From assembly GCA_030037785.1 (NCBI GenBank), contig JASHQA010000066.1:1-43269 (forward strand): a DNA stretch of 43,269 nt, written 5' to 3'. This DNA comes from Streptosporangiaceae bacterium. GTDB lineage: Bacteria > Actinomycetota > Actinomycetes > Streptosporangiales > Streptosporangiaceae. Below the pieces are notes generated by a model. That model searched no databases. It worked only from the letters and a program-made list of their open reading frames with translations, and was not told the DNA's origin. Position numbers and translations under genes: made by a program. This document shows positions 18,071-26,336 of the stretch, in pieces; position 1 is the stretch's first letter, and every line of letters begins with the position of its first letter.

Positions 18071-18553
18071 TCAGGTGCGGACGACCAGCGCGGTGGCGAT
18101 CGCGGCGATGCCCTCGCCGCGGCCAGTCAAGCCCAGCCCGTCACTCGTGGTCGCGGCCAGGCTCACGACCGCGCCGCCCAGCGCGGCAGCCAGCGCGTGC
18201 TCAGCCTCGGCCCGCCTCGTCGAGATGCGCGGACGGTTGCAGATGACCTGGATGGAGACGTTCCCGATGCGGAAGCCTGCCGCCGCGGTGAGCCGTGCGG
18301 TCTCGGCCAGCAGAGCCGAGCCCGGGGCGCCGGCCCACTCGGGCCGGCTGGTCCCGAACTGACTGCCCAGGTCGCCGGCGCCGACCGCGGACAGCAGCGC
18401 GCTGCAGGCCGCGTGCGCCGCAACGTCACCGTCGGAATGCCCAGTCAGGCCGTCTTCGCCAGGCCACAGCAGGCCAGCCAGGTACAGCGGCCTGCCGGCC
18501 TCGATGGGATGAACATCGACGCCGATGCCGACTCGCGGCAGCACGTCAGCCAC
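18071..18553 (-). CDS. ispF: 2-C-methyl-D-erythritol 2,4-cyclodiphosphate synthase
   Basis: This enzyme makes the cyclodiphosphate in the MEP isoprenoid pathway. The 160-residue protein has metal ligands D13 and H15 (GVDVHP) and H47 (SDGDVAAHA), each five later than E. coli D8, H10 and H42. It also has the family segments [18 protein letters not shown] and [17 protein letters not shown]. The start is GTG within a duplicated 16-base segment, with no clear ribosome-binding site. It follows carD by 38 bases on the same strand. ispD, usually beside it or between it and carD, is absent. Confidence 0.93.
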   Translation of the reverse strand: MADVLPRVGIGVDVHPIEAGRPLYLAGLLWPGEDGLTGHSDGDVAAHAACSALLSAVGAGDLGSQFGTSRPEWAGAPGSALLAETARLTAAAGFRIGNVSIQVICNRPRISTRRAEAEHALAAALGGAVVSLAATTSDGLGLTGRGEGIAAIATALVVRT

Positions 18554-18582
18554 CGTGCTAGCGGCCCACCGTGTTAGCGGCC
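18551..18582. repeat. 16-bp tandem duplication over the ispF start codon
   Basis: CACCGTGCTAGCGGCC (18551-18566) is followed directly by CACCGTGTTAGCGGCC (18567-18582), one mismatch. Each copy contains a GTG on the minus strand. The downstream one (18553) opens ispF. The upstream one (18569) is out of frame and stops after three codons. Confidence 0.85.
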
Positions 18583-18591
18583 AGCACCGGG

Positions 18592-19074
18592 TCAGGAAGC
18601 GAGAATCTCGTCGAGGAGGGCCTCGGCCTTGTCTTCGTTGGTCTTCTCGGCGAGGGCGAGCTCGCTGACCAGGATCTGCCTGGCCTTGGCGAGCATCCGC
18701 TTCTCACCGGCCGACAGGCCGCGCTCGCGGTCCCGGCGCCACAGGTCTCGCACGACCTCGGCGACCTTGTTGACGTCGCCAGAGGCGAGCTTCTCCAGAT
18801 TGGCCTTGTACCGGCGGGACCAGTTGGTCGGCTCCTCGGTGTACGGGGCCCGCAGCACGTCGAAAACGCGCTCAAGCCCTTCCTGACCCACCACGTCGCG
18901 GACGCCGACAAGCTCAGCGTTGTCCGCGGGAACACGCACAGTCAGGTCACCCTTGTCGACCTTCAGGACGAGGTACGTCCTGTCCTCTCCCTTGATGACA
19001 CGGGTCTCGATTTCCTCGATCCGAGCAGCCCCATGGTGGGGGTAGACAACGGTGTCGCCGACCTTAAATGACAT
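18592..19074 (-). CDS. carD: CarD-family transcriptional regulator
   Basis: A 160-residue global regulator that binds RNA polymerase beta and stabilises open promoter complexes, notably at rRNA promoters. The N-terminal Tudor-like RNAP-interaction domain begins [20 protein letters not shown]. The C-terminal helical DNA-binding domain contains [17 protein letters not shown] and the [17 protein letters not shown] segment. Length and sequence match mycobacterial CarD. ATG at 19074 has GGAAGGGG about ten bases upstream. It is divergent from the membrane protein gene at 19322, with a 247-base promoter region in between that shows no other feature I can name. Confidence 0.95.
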   Translation of the reverse strand: MSFKVGDTVVYPHHGAARIEEIETRVIKGEDRTYLVLKVDKGDLTVRVPADNAELVGVRDVVGQEGLERVFDVLRAPYTEEPTNWSRRYKANLEKLASGDVNKVAEVVRDLWRRDRERGLSAGEKRMLAKARQILVSELALAEKTNEDKAEALLDEILAS

Positions 19075-19321
19075 GTGGCACGTACCCCTTCCGCTGGATA
19101 CCAGCTTACCACGAGCAGTCGGACCGATTCGCTGTCGTTAGGGGCAAAGGTGCAGGTCAATGGCGCAGTTACGGAGCGTCAAATTGGGTCTCCACCACCC
19201 GCCCGGCGCGTCGTGGCCCCGCCGGAGGGGCGGGCCGCTGGTCATGTCGTCCGGCTAGCACCCGCGGGCCCGCTCTGGCCCATACTGGAGAGAGACGTTC
19301 GCTCCTGTCGGAGAGGAAGCC

Positions 19322-20101
19322 GTGAGCCCAGGCAGCGAACCGGAACGGGACGATACTGGCCTGCCACCGGTCGACATCGAGATTCCCGACGACGCGCGGG
19401 AGCTCGATCTGGACGTGCACGCATACCATCGGGAGCTGCGCGCGCTGCGGCGCCAGGAGCGCCGGAACCGCTGGCACCGGTCGGTGGGCAAGGACGGCAT
19501 CATCCTCCCGCTGATCGCCTGCTGCCTGATCCTGGCCCTGATCGCCGGGACCCTGCTCACGGTGTTCAGCACGACAGCCGACCAGGGCCTCGGCCTGCCG
19601 GGCTCGGCCACGAACACAGCCCTGTCGACCGGGCACGGCGCCTCCTCGGCGGCCCCGGCCGGCGAGCCGACTCCGCACATCGTGGCAGCGAGCCTGCCGC
19701 CGTTGGCGGACATCACCGTCCACGGTCGCGGGATACCGGTGGGCACGCTGCACAAGGCGATGCTGGTGCTGGTTCCGCAACGCTGCGACTGCCGCGGCAC
19801 GCTGGCCTGGCTTGCAGACCTGGCGGCGAGCGCACGCGCCACTGCCTACGTGGTCTACAACCAGCAGACCAGCGCGGAAGTCCGGCGGCTCTACGGCCAG
19901 CTCGACGCCCGGCAGCAGCGCGCGCTGATCCTGGCGGCGGACACCGCCAGCGTCCTGACCAGCCCGACCAGCTACCCGGCTGGCATCCCGGCGACCCAGC
20001 TGACAGCCGTGCTGGTGGCGCGGGACGGGGGCGTGCGGTACGCCACCAGGCTGAGCCCGGCCGACAGCGACACCCAGCTGGTCCGGGCGATCACCGGCTG
20101 A
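19322..20101 (+). CDS. single-span membrane protein with extracellular CxC-bearing domain, function unknown
   Basis: A 259-residue protein with an acidic cytosolic N-terminus, a transmembrane segment at about 59-82 and a Thr/Ser/Ala-rich linker. The outer domain of about 130 residues looks thioredoxin-like in strand order (AMLVLVPQRCDCRGTLAWL), with C155 and C157 forming CDC where thioredoxins have CxxC. A redox or metal role is only a guess. GTG at 19322 follows GAGAGGAAG, a good ribosome-binding site. The next gene, a lipoprotein, starts 107 bases later in the same direction. Confidence 0.65.
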   Translation: MSPGSEPERDDTGLPPVDIEIPDDARELDLDVHAYHRELRALRRQERRNRWHRSVGKDGIILPLIACCLILALIAGTLLTVFSTTADQGLGLPGSATNTALSTGHGASSAAPAGEPTPHIVAASLPPLADITVHGRGIPVGTLHKAMLVLVPQRCDCRGTLAWLADLAASARATAYVVYNQQTSAEVRRLYGQLDARQQRALILAADTASVLTSPTSYPAGIPATQLTAVLVARDGGVRYATRLSPADSDTQLVRAITG

Positions 20102-20208
20102 GCAGGCGACCGCCCGGCCGCATTCGACCGGGCCGGCGCGAGCCCGTGCGTGCCGTTTGGCTACGCTGTGCGGCGTCTGTCGGTCATCCTCACGAGGAGG
20201 GGCATGCC

Positions 20209-20820
20209 GTGATCCGGAGCCGCTGGGCAGGCGCACTGTCACATCGGCTGGTGCTCGTGGCGGCCGTAGCGCTGATCCCGGCTGTGGCCGGCTGCGAGGC
20301 CGGAAACAACGCGCCCACGCTGGACTTCCACTACCCGACCGACGCGGCCGGCACTGCCGTCGGTGACCTGTCGATCAGGAACGTGTTCGTGCTGGGCGCC
20401 CCGATCGGGAGTGACCTGAAGACGGGGGACTCGGCGAGCGTCTTCCTGGCACTGGTGAATACCGGCGCTCCGGACAAGCTGGTCAGCATTTCCGCGCCCG
20501 GCACCGCGGCTTCGGTGACGCTGCCGGCGGGCGGCATCCCCGTGGTCACCGGTCACCCCGTGTACTACGCGGGTCCCATGCCGCAGATCATCCTCCGCGA
20601 CCTGAGCCACGCGGTGCTGAGCGGCACCGACATCAAGCTCGTGCTCGATTTCCAGAAGGCCGGCCCGATCACGCTGCAGGTGCCCGTGATGCCGCGGGCG
20701 AACCAGTATGCCACCCTCGAGCCGCCGCTGCCCGCTGCGGCGCAGGCGAGCGCACCGTCGACGCCCACGCCCGGAGCGAGCCCAGCGGTCTCCGCCACGC
20801 CGTCACCCTCGGCGAGCTAG
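20209..20820 (+). CDS. lipoprotein, LpqE-like / PCuAC-related fold
   Basis: A 203-residue exported lipoprotein. The signal peptide ends in lipobox AVAGC with C29 as the lipidated cysteine. The mature region resembles the copper chaperone PCu(A)C fold (LSIRNVFVLG, then SVFLALVNTG and LPAGG). It lacks the His/Met copper ligands of true PCuAC. Mycobacterial LpqE is a lipoprotein of this kind next to carD, so context supports the comparison. The C-terminus is a Pro/Ser/Thr tail. GTG at 20209 has GAGGAGG eight bases upstream, and the nearby ATG at 20204 is closed by a stop at once. Function unknown. Confidence 0.72.
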   Translation: MIRSRWAGALSHRLVLVAAVALIPAVAGCEAGNNAPTLDFHYPTDAAGTAVGDLSIRNVFVLGAPIGSDLKTGDSASVFLALVNTGAPDKLVSISAPGTAASVTLPAGGIPVVTGHPVYYAGPMPQIILRDLSHAVLSGTDIKLVLDFQKAGPITLQVPVMPRANQYATLEPPLPAAAQASAPSTPTPGASPAVSATPSPSAS

Positions 20821-20887
20821 CGGCTGGCAACTCCGGGCGGATCTCTGCCTGGCGGCGATCCGGACGCCTGCTGCGCCAGACCGGCGC

Positions 20888-21574
20888 CTAGCCGAGCGGC
20901 TCGAACTTGTAGCCCAGGCCGCGCACGGTCACGATGTGGCGCGGATTGGTGGGCTCGGTCTCGATCTTCGCCCGCAGCCGCTTCACGTGCACATCCAGCG
21001 TCTTGGTATCGCCCACGTAGTCGGCACCCCAGACGCGGTCGATGAGCTGCATCCTGGTCAGCACCCGCCCGGCGTTGCGCAGCAGCACCTCAAGCAGTTC
21101 GAACTCCTTCAGCGGCAGCTGCACCTGTCGGCTGCGCACGGTGACGATGTGCCGGTCCACGTCCATGCGCACCGGGCCGGACTCCATGATCGAACTCACC
21201 GGCTCGGTCACGTCGCCGCGGCGGCGGAGGACGGCGCGCATCCTGGCCACCAGTTCACGGGAGGAGAACGGCTTGGTGACGTAGTCGTCAGCGCCGAGCT
21301 CCAGGCCGACGACCTTGTCGATCTCGCTGTCCTTGGCAGTCAGCATGATCACCGGGACACTCGACCGCTCGCGCAGGCTACGGCAGACTTCGCTGCCCGG
21401 CAGGCCGGGCAGCATCAGGTCGAGCAGCACCAAGTCCGCGCCGGTGCGGTCGAAGGTCTCGATGGCGTCCGGGCCGGTCGGGCACACCGCGACCTCGAAG
21501 CCTTCCTTGCGGAGCATGTACGACAGCGCGTCGCTGAAGGACTCCTCATCCTCCACTACGAGCACCCGAGTCAC
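20888..21574 (-). CDS. regX3: two-component response regulator RegX3
   Basis: An OmpR-family transcription factor for the phosphate-limitation response. The 228-residue protein has a receiver domain (phospho-acceptor D52, conserved K101 in VTKPFSS) and a winged-helix DNA-binding domain (LPLKEFELLEVLLRNAGRV, then TLDVHVKRLRAKIE and VRGLGYKFE). Its GTG overlaps the senX3 stop as GTGA. Gene order gpmA-senX3-regX3 matches mycobacteria. It converges on the lipoprotein gene. Confidence 0.93.
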   Translation of the reverse strand: MTRVLVVEDEESFSDALSYMLRKEGFEVAVCPTGPDAIETFDRTGADLVLLDLMLPGLPGSEVCRSLRERSSVPVIMLTAKDSEIDKVVGLELGADDYVTKPFSSRELVARMRAVLRRRGDVTEPVSSIMESGPVRMDVDRHIVTVRSRQVQLPLKEFELLEVLLRNAGRVLTRMQLIDRVWGADYVGDTKTLDVHVKRLRAKIETEPTNPRHIVTVRGLGYKFEPLG

Positions 21575-22749
21575 GTATCGGCCTCCCTGGCGGGTCGCGC
21601 GGTTGCCTGGTCTGGCCGCGCTGGCTGGTCCTCACTGCCGTCTTCTGTGCCGCCCGGCACGCTGTGGCGCGAGCGAAGCGGGAACCTGAGGGTGAACGTG
21701 GAGCCAGCACCCTCGCGACTCCAGACCGAGACGCTGCCACCGTGCGCAGCGGTCACGTGCTTGACGATCGCCAGGCCGAGGCCCGTGCCGCCCGTCGCGC
21801 GCGAGCGCGCCGGGTCGACGCGGTAGAACCGCTCGAAGATGCGCTCTCGGTCCCGCTCTGGGATGCCGATGCCCTCGTCGGTGACGCTGATCTCGCACGA
21901 CCAGCTAGACGCCTGCCTGGTCGTGATCAGCACCCTGGTCTTGTCCGGGCTGTAGGCGATTGCGTTCTCGAGCAGGTTGCGCAGCGCGGTGACCAGCAGG
22001 TCCTCCTCGCCCTGGATCGCGATGGCACGCTCGCCGGTGACGTCGAGGGAGATGCCGCGGGCGGAGGCGCGCATCCGGCAGCGGTCGACCGCCTCAGCCA
22101 CCACGTCATCCAGCGCAACCGTGCGCGGGTCTGGCACCGGCTCAGCCGCCTGAATCCTGGACAGCATGATCAGGTCCTGGACTAGGTCGGTCAGCCGCGC
22201 GGCTTCCTGGCGCATCCGGCCCGCGAAGCGCAGTACCGCCTCCGGGTCGTCGGCTGCCTCCTCGACGGTCTCGGCCAGCAGTGCGAGCGCCCCTACGGGC
22301 GTCTTGAGCTCGTGGCTGATGTTGGCGACGAAGTCGCGGCGCACCTCGTCCACCCGGCGGCTCTCGGTCTGGTCCTCGGCCAGCAGCAGGATCAGACCGC
22401 CGTCCCCCACCGCGACGCCGAGCGGCGCGACCCGCACCGCGAAGCTGGTCGCCCGGCCGTCGAAGCGGCTGGTCATGATGTCGATCTCGCCCTCGCGAGG
22501 CCTGCCATCGCGGCGGACCTGCCGTGCCAGGGCCAGCAGTTCGCCCACGGCGAGCCGGCCATCCTCGACGAGGCCGAACTCGCGCGCCGCGGGGCTCGAG
22601 GTGAGGACGCGGTCGTTGCTGTCCAGCACGACCGCCGACGACAGCAGCACGGCCAGCACCGCGCTGACGCCGGGTGGGAGCTTGGCGTCCGGACCCAGAT
22701 TGGTGACGGACATGTCCGGGGACATGACGGCTTGCACCCCCAACTCCAC
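21571..22749 (-). CDS. senX3: SenX3-type sensor histidine kinase lacking a membrane segment
   Basis: A 392-residue kinase partner of RegX3. The PAS-like region begins at LPPGVSAVLAVL. The dimerisation helix has phospho-acceptor H146 (FVANISHELKTP). The ATPase domain has N-box LLENAIAYSP, G1 DEGIGIPERD, the ERFYRVDPARSRATGGTGLG segment and a G2 glycine box. Typical SenX3 starts with one or two membrane helices. Here only about 25 non-hydrophobic residues precede the PAS region, and an in-frame TAG lies three codons before the GTG at 22749, so no upstream helix is possible. ATGs at 22725 and 22713 are alternative starts. The protein is predicted cytosolic. Confidence 0.9.
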   Translation of the reverse strand: MELGVQAVMSPDMSVTNLGPDAKLPPGVSAVLAVLLSSAVVLDSNDRVLTSSPAAREFGLVEDGRLAVGELLALARQVRRDGRPREGEIDIMTSRFDGRATSFAVRVAPLGVAVGDGGLILLLAEDQTESRRVDEVRRDFVANISHELKTPVGALALLAETVEEAADDPEAVLRFAGRMRQEAARLTDLVQDLIMLSRIQAAEPVPDPRTVALDDVVAEAVDRCRMRASARGISLDVTGERAIAIQGEEDLLVTALRNLLENAIAYSPDKTRVLITTRQASSWSCEISVTDEGIGIPERDRERIFERFYRVDPARSRATGGTGLGLAIVKHVTAAHGGSVSVWSREGAGSTFTLRFPLRSRHSVPGGTEDGSEDQPARPDQATARPAREADT

Positions 22750-22810
22750 GGCTCGATGCTATTGGCGCGGCCCGGTCGCCGCACACCGCCAGCGGGCCAG
22801 ACCAGCGGTT

Positions 22811-22832
22811 GTTCGCCGGATGTTCATCGTTA
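22811..22832 (+). promoter_or_regulatory. PHO-box-like direct repeat upstream of senX3
   Basis: GTTCGCCGGAT (22811-22821) is followed directly by GTTCATCGTTA (22822-22832). Two 11-base units starting GTTC with exact 11-base spacing are the layout of PhoP/RegX3 boxes in actinomycetes. The site is 62 bases upstream of the senX3 start, which would fit autoregulation. The units match only partly beyond GTTC, so it is a candidate. Confidence 0.4.
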
Positions 22833-22986
22833 TGACCACTGGCGGCAATCTTGATTGTGCCTGCCGGACACTAGTGACCGCGCCATGTCACTGCCGGGTG
22901 GGCGTCGGCCGACCGCGGTTGGTTGGCATGCTGCCGCCGGATAGTGCGCGATTTCAGCCGGACGCCAGCGGGCGAGGCCGGACCGC

Positions 22987-23742
22987 TCAGGCCGTGCTGC
23001 TGCCCTGGGCGGCAACTGCCTCGGCCGCCGCAGCCGCCGCCGCCGGGTCCAGGTACCGGCCTGGCTGGGCCGGGCGGAACCGGTCGTCAAGCTCGTACAC
23101 CAGTGGCATGCCGGTCGGGATGTTCAGCTCCGCGATGTCCGCGTCGCCGATGTGGTCCAGGTATTTGACCAGCGCGCGCAGCGAGTTGCCGTGCGCGACG
23201 ATCAGCACCATCCGGCCGACCGCGAGATCAGGCACGAGAGCGTCGTACCAGTACGGCAGCATCCGGTCGACGACATCGCGGAGGCACTCGGTCCGCGGCA
23301 GCAGGTCGCCGGGCAGCAGCGCATAGCGCGGATCCCGTGCCTGCGAGAGCGGGTCGTCGTCGGGGAGCGGCGGTGGCGGCACGTCGTATGACCGACGCCA
23401 GAGCATGAACTGCTCGGCACCGAACTCGGCTCTGGTCTGGGCCTTGTCCTTGCCCTGCAGCGCGCCGTAGTGTCGCTCGTTCAGCCGCCAGGATCGGCGC
23501 ACGGGCAGCCAGGCCAGGTCAGCGACGTCCAGCGCGATGTTCGCGGTCTGGATCGCGCGGGTGAGCACGGACGTGTGGACGACGTCGGGCCGCAGGCCAG
23601 CGTCCGCAAGTTGCTGCCCGGCGCGCACCGCCTCAAGCTTGCCGCGGCCGGACAGCGGGATGTCTACCCACCCGGTGAACAGTCCCTTGTCGTTCCACTC
23701 GCTCTCGCCATGCCTGATCATGATGAGCGTGCTCATGGTCAT
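22987..23742 (-). CDS. gpmA: 2,3-bisphosphoglycerate-dependent phosphoglycerate mutase
   Basis: This enzyme interconverts 3- and 2-phosphoglycerate in glycolysis. The 251-residue protein has the catalytic H11 in [27 protein letters not shown], the [13 protein letters not shown] substrate segment and the second histidine in [17 protein letters not shown], all typical of dPGM. The C-terminus has an Ala-rich tail. ATG at 23742 or the ATG two codons later are equally possible starts. It lies upstream of senX3 on the same strand, as in mycobacteria. Region 22750-22986 between them holds the PHO-box-like repeat only. Confidence 0.94.
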   Translation of the reverse strand: MTMSTLIMIRHGESEWNDKGLFTGWVDIPLSGRGKLEAVRAGQQLADAGLRPDVVHTSVLTRAIQTANIALDVADLAWLPVRRSWRLNERHYGALQGKDKAQTRAEFGAEQFMLWRRSYDVPPPPLPDDDPLSQARDPRYALLPGDLLPRTECLRDVVDRMLPYWYDALVPDLAVGRMVLIVAHGNSLRALVKYLDHIGDADIAELNIPTGMPLVYELDDRFRPAQPGRYLDPAAAAAAAEAVAAQGSSTA

Positions 23743-23913
23743 GATGCTAGCTGGCCCGCGGGGCCCCCGCTGTGCGCCGATCGCGGCGAGAGGCTAAAGC
23801 CAGACAAATGAGATAGGAAAAGTGGTCATATCAGCTCACAGCCCCCGCCCCGGCCACAGCTTTCGCGCGGGAACAGGACGACCGGATTCGCGGTTCGAGC
23901 CTTCCGGAGGTGC

Positions 23914-25188
23914 ATGCCCGTGCCGCGACCCCAGCTGCGCCGGATCGCGACAGTCAGCGTCCACACATCGCCGCTCGAGCAGCCGGGAACCGGCGACGCG
24001 GGCGGGCTCAACGTCTACGTCGTCGAGGTAGCCAAGCGGCTGGCCGAGCGCGGCGTCGAGGTCGACATCTTCACCCGCGCGGTGTCCCGCGACCAGCCCC
24101 AGCTGGCGGAGCTTGCGCCAGGCGTCCTGGTCCGGCATCTGGCGGCCGGCCCGTTCGAGGATCTGGATAAGTCGGATCTTCCGGGCCAGCTCTGCCAGTT
24201 CACCTTCGAGCTGCTGCGCACCGAGGCTGCGCACGCCCCAGGCCGGTACGACCTGGTGCACGGCCACTACTGGCTGTCCGGCCAGGTCGGGGCCGTCGCC
24301 AAGGAACGCTGGGGCGTCCCGCTCGTGCAGTCCATGCACACGCTGGGCCGGGTCAAGAACGCCGCGCTCGCGGCGGGCGATGCCGTCGAGCCGGACGTCA
24401 GGCTGCGCGGCGAGGCCGAGGTCGTCGCGTCCGCCGACCGGCTCGTCGCCAACACCGATGACGAGGCGCGGCAGCTCATCGGCTACTACGCCGCCGAGCC
24501 AACCAGGGTCACCGTCATCAACCCCGGGGTGGACCTGTCAGTCTTCCGGCCGGGCTCGCAGCGCGCCGCGCGCCGGCAGCTCGGACTCGCCGACGACGGC
24601 GTCGTGCTCGTCTTCGCCGGCCGGATCCAGCCGCTGAAGGCACCCGACGTGGTGCTGCACACAGCGGCACGGCTGATCGCGGGCTTGCCCGGTCTCGCCG
24701 ACCGGCTCACCGTCGCGTTCGTGGGCGGGCCGAGCGGCACGGGCCGGAACGACCCCGATGGGCTGGTGCAGCTCGCCGCGCGGCTCGGCGTGGCCGATCA
24801 GGTCCGGCTCGAGCCTCCGTGCCCGCAACCCGAACTGGCGCAGTGGTATCGGGCGGCGACCGTAGTCATGGTGCCGTCCTACTCCGAGTCCTTCGGTCTG
24901 GTCGCGATGGAGGCCCAGGCTTGCGGCACGCCGGTGGTGGCGGCTGCCGTCGGCGGGCTGCGGACGGCGGTGCGCCACGGCTACTCCGGCATCCTTGTCG
25001 ACTCCCGTGACCCGAGCCACTACGCCAGGGCGGTGCGCGAGCTGATCGAGGCCCCGGCCTGGCTGGCCCGGCTCGCCAACGGTGCGCGTGAGCACGCTTC
25101 CCAGTTCGGCTGGTCGGCGACGGTTGACGCGCTGCTGCAGCTCTACACGGCCGTCACCGCCGAAGCGACCACCGCGGTCGAGGCGTGA
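23914..25188 (+). CDS. mshA: D-inositol-3-phosphate glycosyltransferase (mycothiol synthesis)
   Basis: This GT4 enzyme transfers GlcNAc from UDP-GlcNAc to inositol-3-phosphate, the first step of mycothiol synthesis. The 424-residue GT-B protein begins with [20 protein letters not shown] and GGLNVYV, then has [40 protein letters not shown] and the C-terminal [17 protein letters not shown] (EX7E) motif, all MshA hallmarks. ATG at 23914 follows GGAGGTGC. Its stop overlaps the next gene as GTGA. It diverges from gpmA across a 171-base promoter region that includes an AT-rich stretch near 23800-23830. Confidence 0.95.
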   Translation: MPVPRPQLRRIATVSVHTSPLEQPGTGDAGGLNVYVVEVAKRLAERGVEVDIFTRAVSRDQPQLAELAPGVLVRHLAAGPFEDLDKSDLPGQLCQFTFELLRTEAAHAPGRYDLVHGHYWLSGQVGAVAKERWGVPLVQSMHTLGRVKNAALAAGDAVEPDVRLRGEAEVVASADRLVANTDDEARQLIGYYAAEPTRVTVINPGVDLSVFRPGSQRAARRQLGLADDGVVLVFAGRIQPLKAPDVVLHTAARLIAGLPGLADRLTVAFVGGPSGTGRNDPDGLVQLAARLGVADQVRLEPPCPQPELAQWYRAATVVMVPSYSESFGLVAMEAQACGTPVVAAAVGGLRTAVRHGYSGILVDSRDPSHYARAVRELIEAPAWLARLANGAREHASQFGWSATVDALLQLYTAVTAEATTAVEA

Positions 25189-25814
25189 CTGAGCACGGCG
25201 GGGGGACTCGGGGGGTCGTCCCCCCGGGCCAGCACGGCGGGGGGACTCGGGGGGTCATCCCCCCGGGCCAGCACGGCGGGGGGACTCGGGGGGTCATCCC
25301 CCCGGACCCGCTCCGCGCCGCGCTCGACGAGCTAGACGTGCAGTACGAGTCCGTCGAGCCGGGCAGCTACCTGGTCACCCTGCGCGGCGAGCACCGGCTG
25401 CAGACGATGACCTGGCTCATAGCCGGCACGCACAGCCTGCTGGTGGAGGCGTTCTTCTGCCGCCAGCCGGACGAGAACCACGCGGCGTTCTACCGGTTCC
25501 TGCTCGAGCACAACGCGCGCATGTACGGAGTTCACTTCGCGCTTGACCCGGTCGGCGACGTCTATCTGGTGGGGCGACAGCCGCTGGCGGCCATCAGCGT
25601 CGGCGAGGTCGACCGGCTGCTCGGCTGCGTGCTCAGCTACGCTGACGAGACCTTCGACCAGGCGCTCATGATCGGGTTCGCGGGCGCGATCAGGAAGGAG
25701 TACGCCTGGCGCGTGAAGCGCGGCGAGAGTCTGGCCAACCTGCGGGCGTTCACGCGTCTGACAGACTCGGCTGCGACAGGCGCGAGCAGGCGGCCGAGGT
25801 TCGCAGCGCCCTAG
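25185..25814 (+). CDS. YbjN-domain protein with N-terminal G-rich repeat
   Basis: A 209-residue soluble protein. Residues from about 43 ([20 protein letters not shown]) to 185 follow the YbjN/T3SS-chaperone-like fold ([11 protein letters not shown]-type core, [36 protein letters not shown]). The counterpart of mycobacterial Rv0487 sits next to mshA too; its function is unknown. The first 40 residues are three 13-residue repeats HGGGTRGV[VI]PPGQ with no homology to the family. GTG at 25185 overlaps the mshA stop. A start after the repeats cannot be excluded. The TAG stop overlaps the convergent CsoR-type gene's stop. Confidence 0.82.
   Translation: MTEHGGGTRGVVPPGQHGGGTRGVIPPGQHGGGTRGVIPPDPLRAALDELDVQYESVEPGSYLVTLRGEHRLQTMTWLIAGTHSLLVEAFFCRQPDENHAAFYRFLLEHNARMYGVHFALDPVGDVYLVGRQPLAAISVGEVDRLLGCVLSYADETFDQALMIGFAGAIRKEYAWRVKRGESLANLRAFTRLTDSAATGASRRPRFAAP
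25194..25304 (+). repeat. three 39-bp G-rich palindromic repeats at the 5' end of the YbjN-family gene
   Basis: Units start at 25194, 25233 and 25272 (the last lacks its final two codons). Each carries two G6 runs and a perfect hairpin. The stems are CGGGGGG/CCCCCCG with 4-base loops at 25209-25226, 25248-25265 and 25287-25304. The copies are nearly identical. They lie just after the mshA stop and are read in frame. Confidence 0.92.
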
Positions 25815-26092
25815 GAGCGCACCAGCCGCGACACGGCCTGCGCCGCCTCCTTGACCTTCATGTCTGCCTCCGGCCCGCCTCGCTCGATCGCCTGGGTGAC
25901 GCAGTGCCCGAGATGATCTTCGAGCAGGCCGACGGCCACCGCCTGCAGCGCCCTGGTGACCGCGGAGATCTGGGTCAGCACGTCGATGCAGTAGATGTCG
26001 TCCTCGACCATTCGCTGCAAGCCGCGGACCTGACCCTCGATCCGCCGCAGCCGTCGCAGGTAGGCGTCCTTATCCTGCGTGTATCCGTGCAT
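25811..26092 (-). CDS. CsoR/RcnR-family metal-sensing repressor
   Basis: A 93-residue all-helical repressor (formerly DUF156). The copper-sensing triad is complete: C35 (DIYCIDVL), H60 and C64 (EDHLGHCV), the C-H-C pattern of copper CsoR. The DNA-contact helix carries RRLRRIEGQVRGLQRM. ATG at 26092 is chosen because the family begins at about this point; a longer in-frame version to 26149 would add 19 residues with no homology. No copper exporter or chaperone gene is adjacent. Its stop shares CTAG with the YbjN-family gene's stop. Confidence 0.88.
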   Translation of the reverse strand: MHGYTQDKDAYLRRLRRIEGQVRGLQRMVEDDIYCIDVLTQISAVTRALQAVAVGLLEDHLGHCVTQAIERGGPEADMKVKEAAQAVSRLVRS

Positions 26093-26336
26093 GATCTGAC
26101 CGTACACGGCGGCGACAGCAAGTGGCAGCCAGCAGGCAGCGTTCCCCATCTACACAGTAGGTTCCTCGCCGGACGGTGCACGCCGCCGCAGCGCGGTAGA
26201 CACTGAGGTAAGCAATTCGCCAGCCGGGTCACGGTGAACCTGGAGCCACGGTTCAACGATTCTTAGGACGAGGCACCGAGACTAGGAGACGCAGTCGGCT
26301 CAGCGGGGCGGGCTGCGACCGGGAAGGAAGGCAGTC

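Noticed and set aside
19075-20208. Upstream part of the frame leading into the lipoprotein
   Set aside because: The lipoprotein begins at GTG 20209 with a good ribosome-binding site and signal peptide. The earlier part is a shadow of the 19322 gene.
26235-26255. Inverted repeat TGAACC/GGTTCA upstream of the redox operon
   Set aside because: The arms are only six bases with a 9-base spacer; too weak to call an operator, though it is noted in the gene entry.
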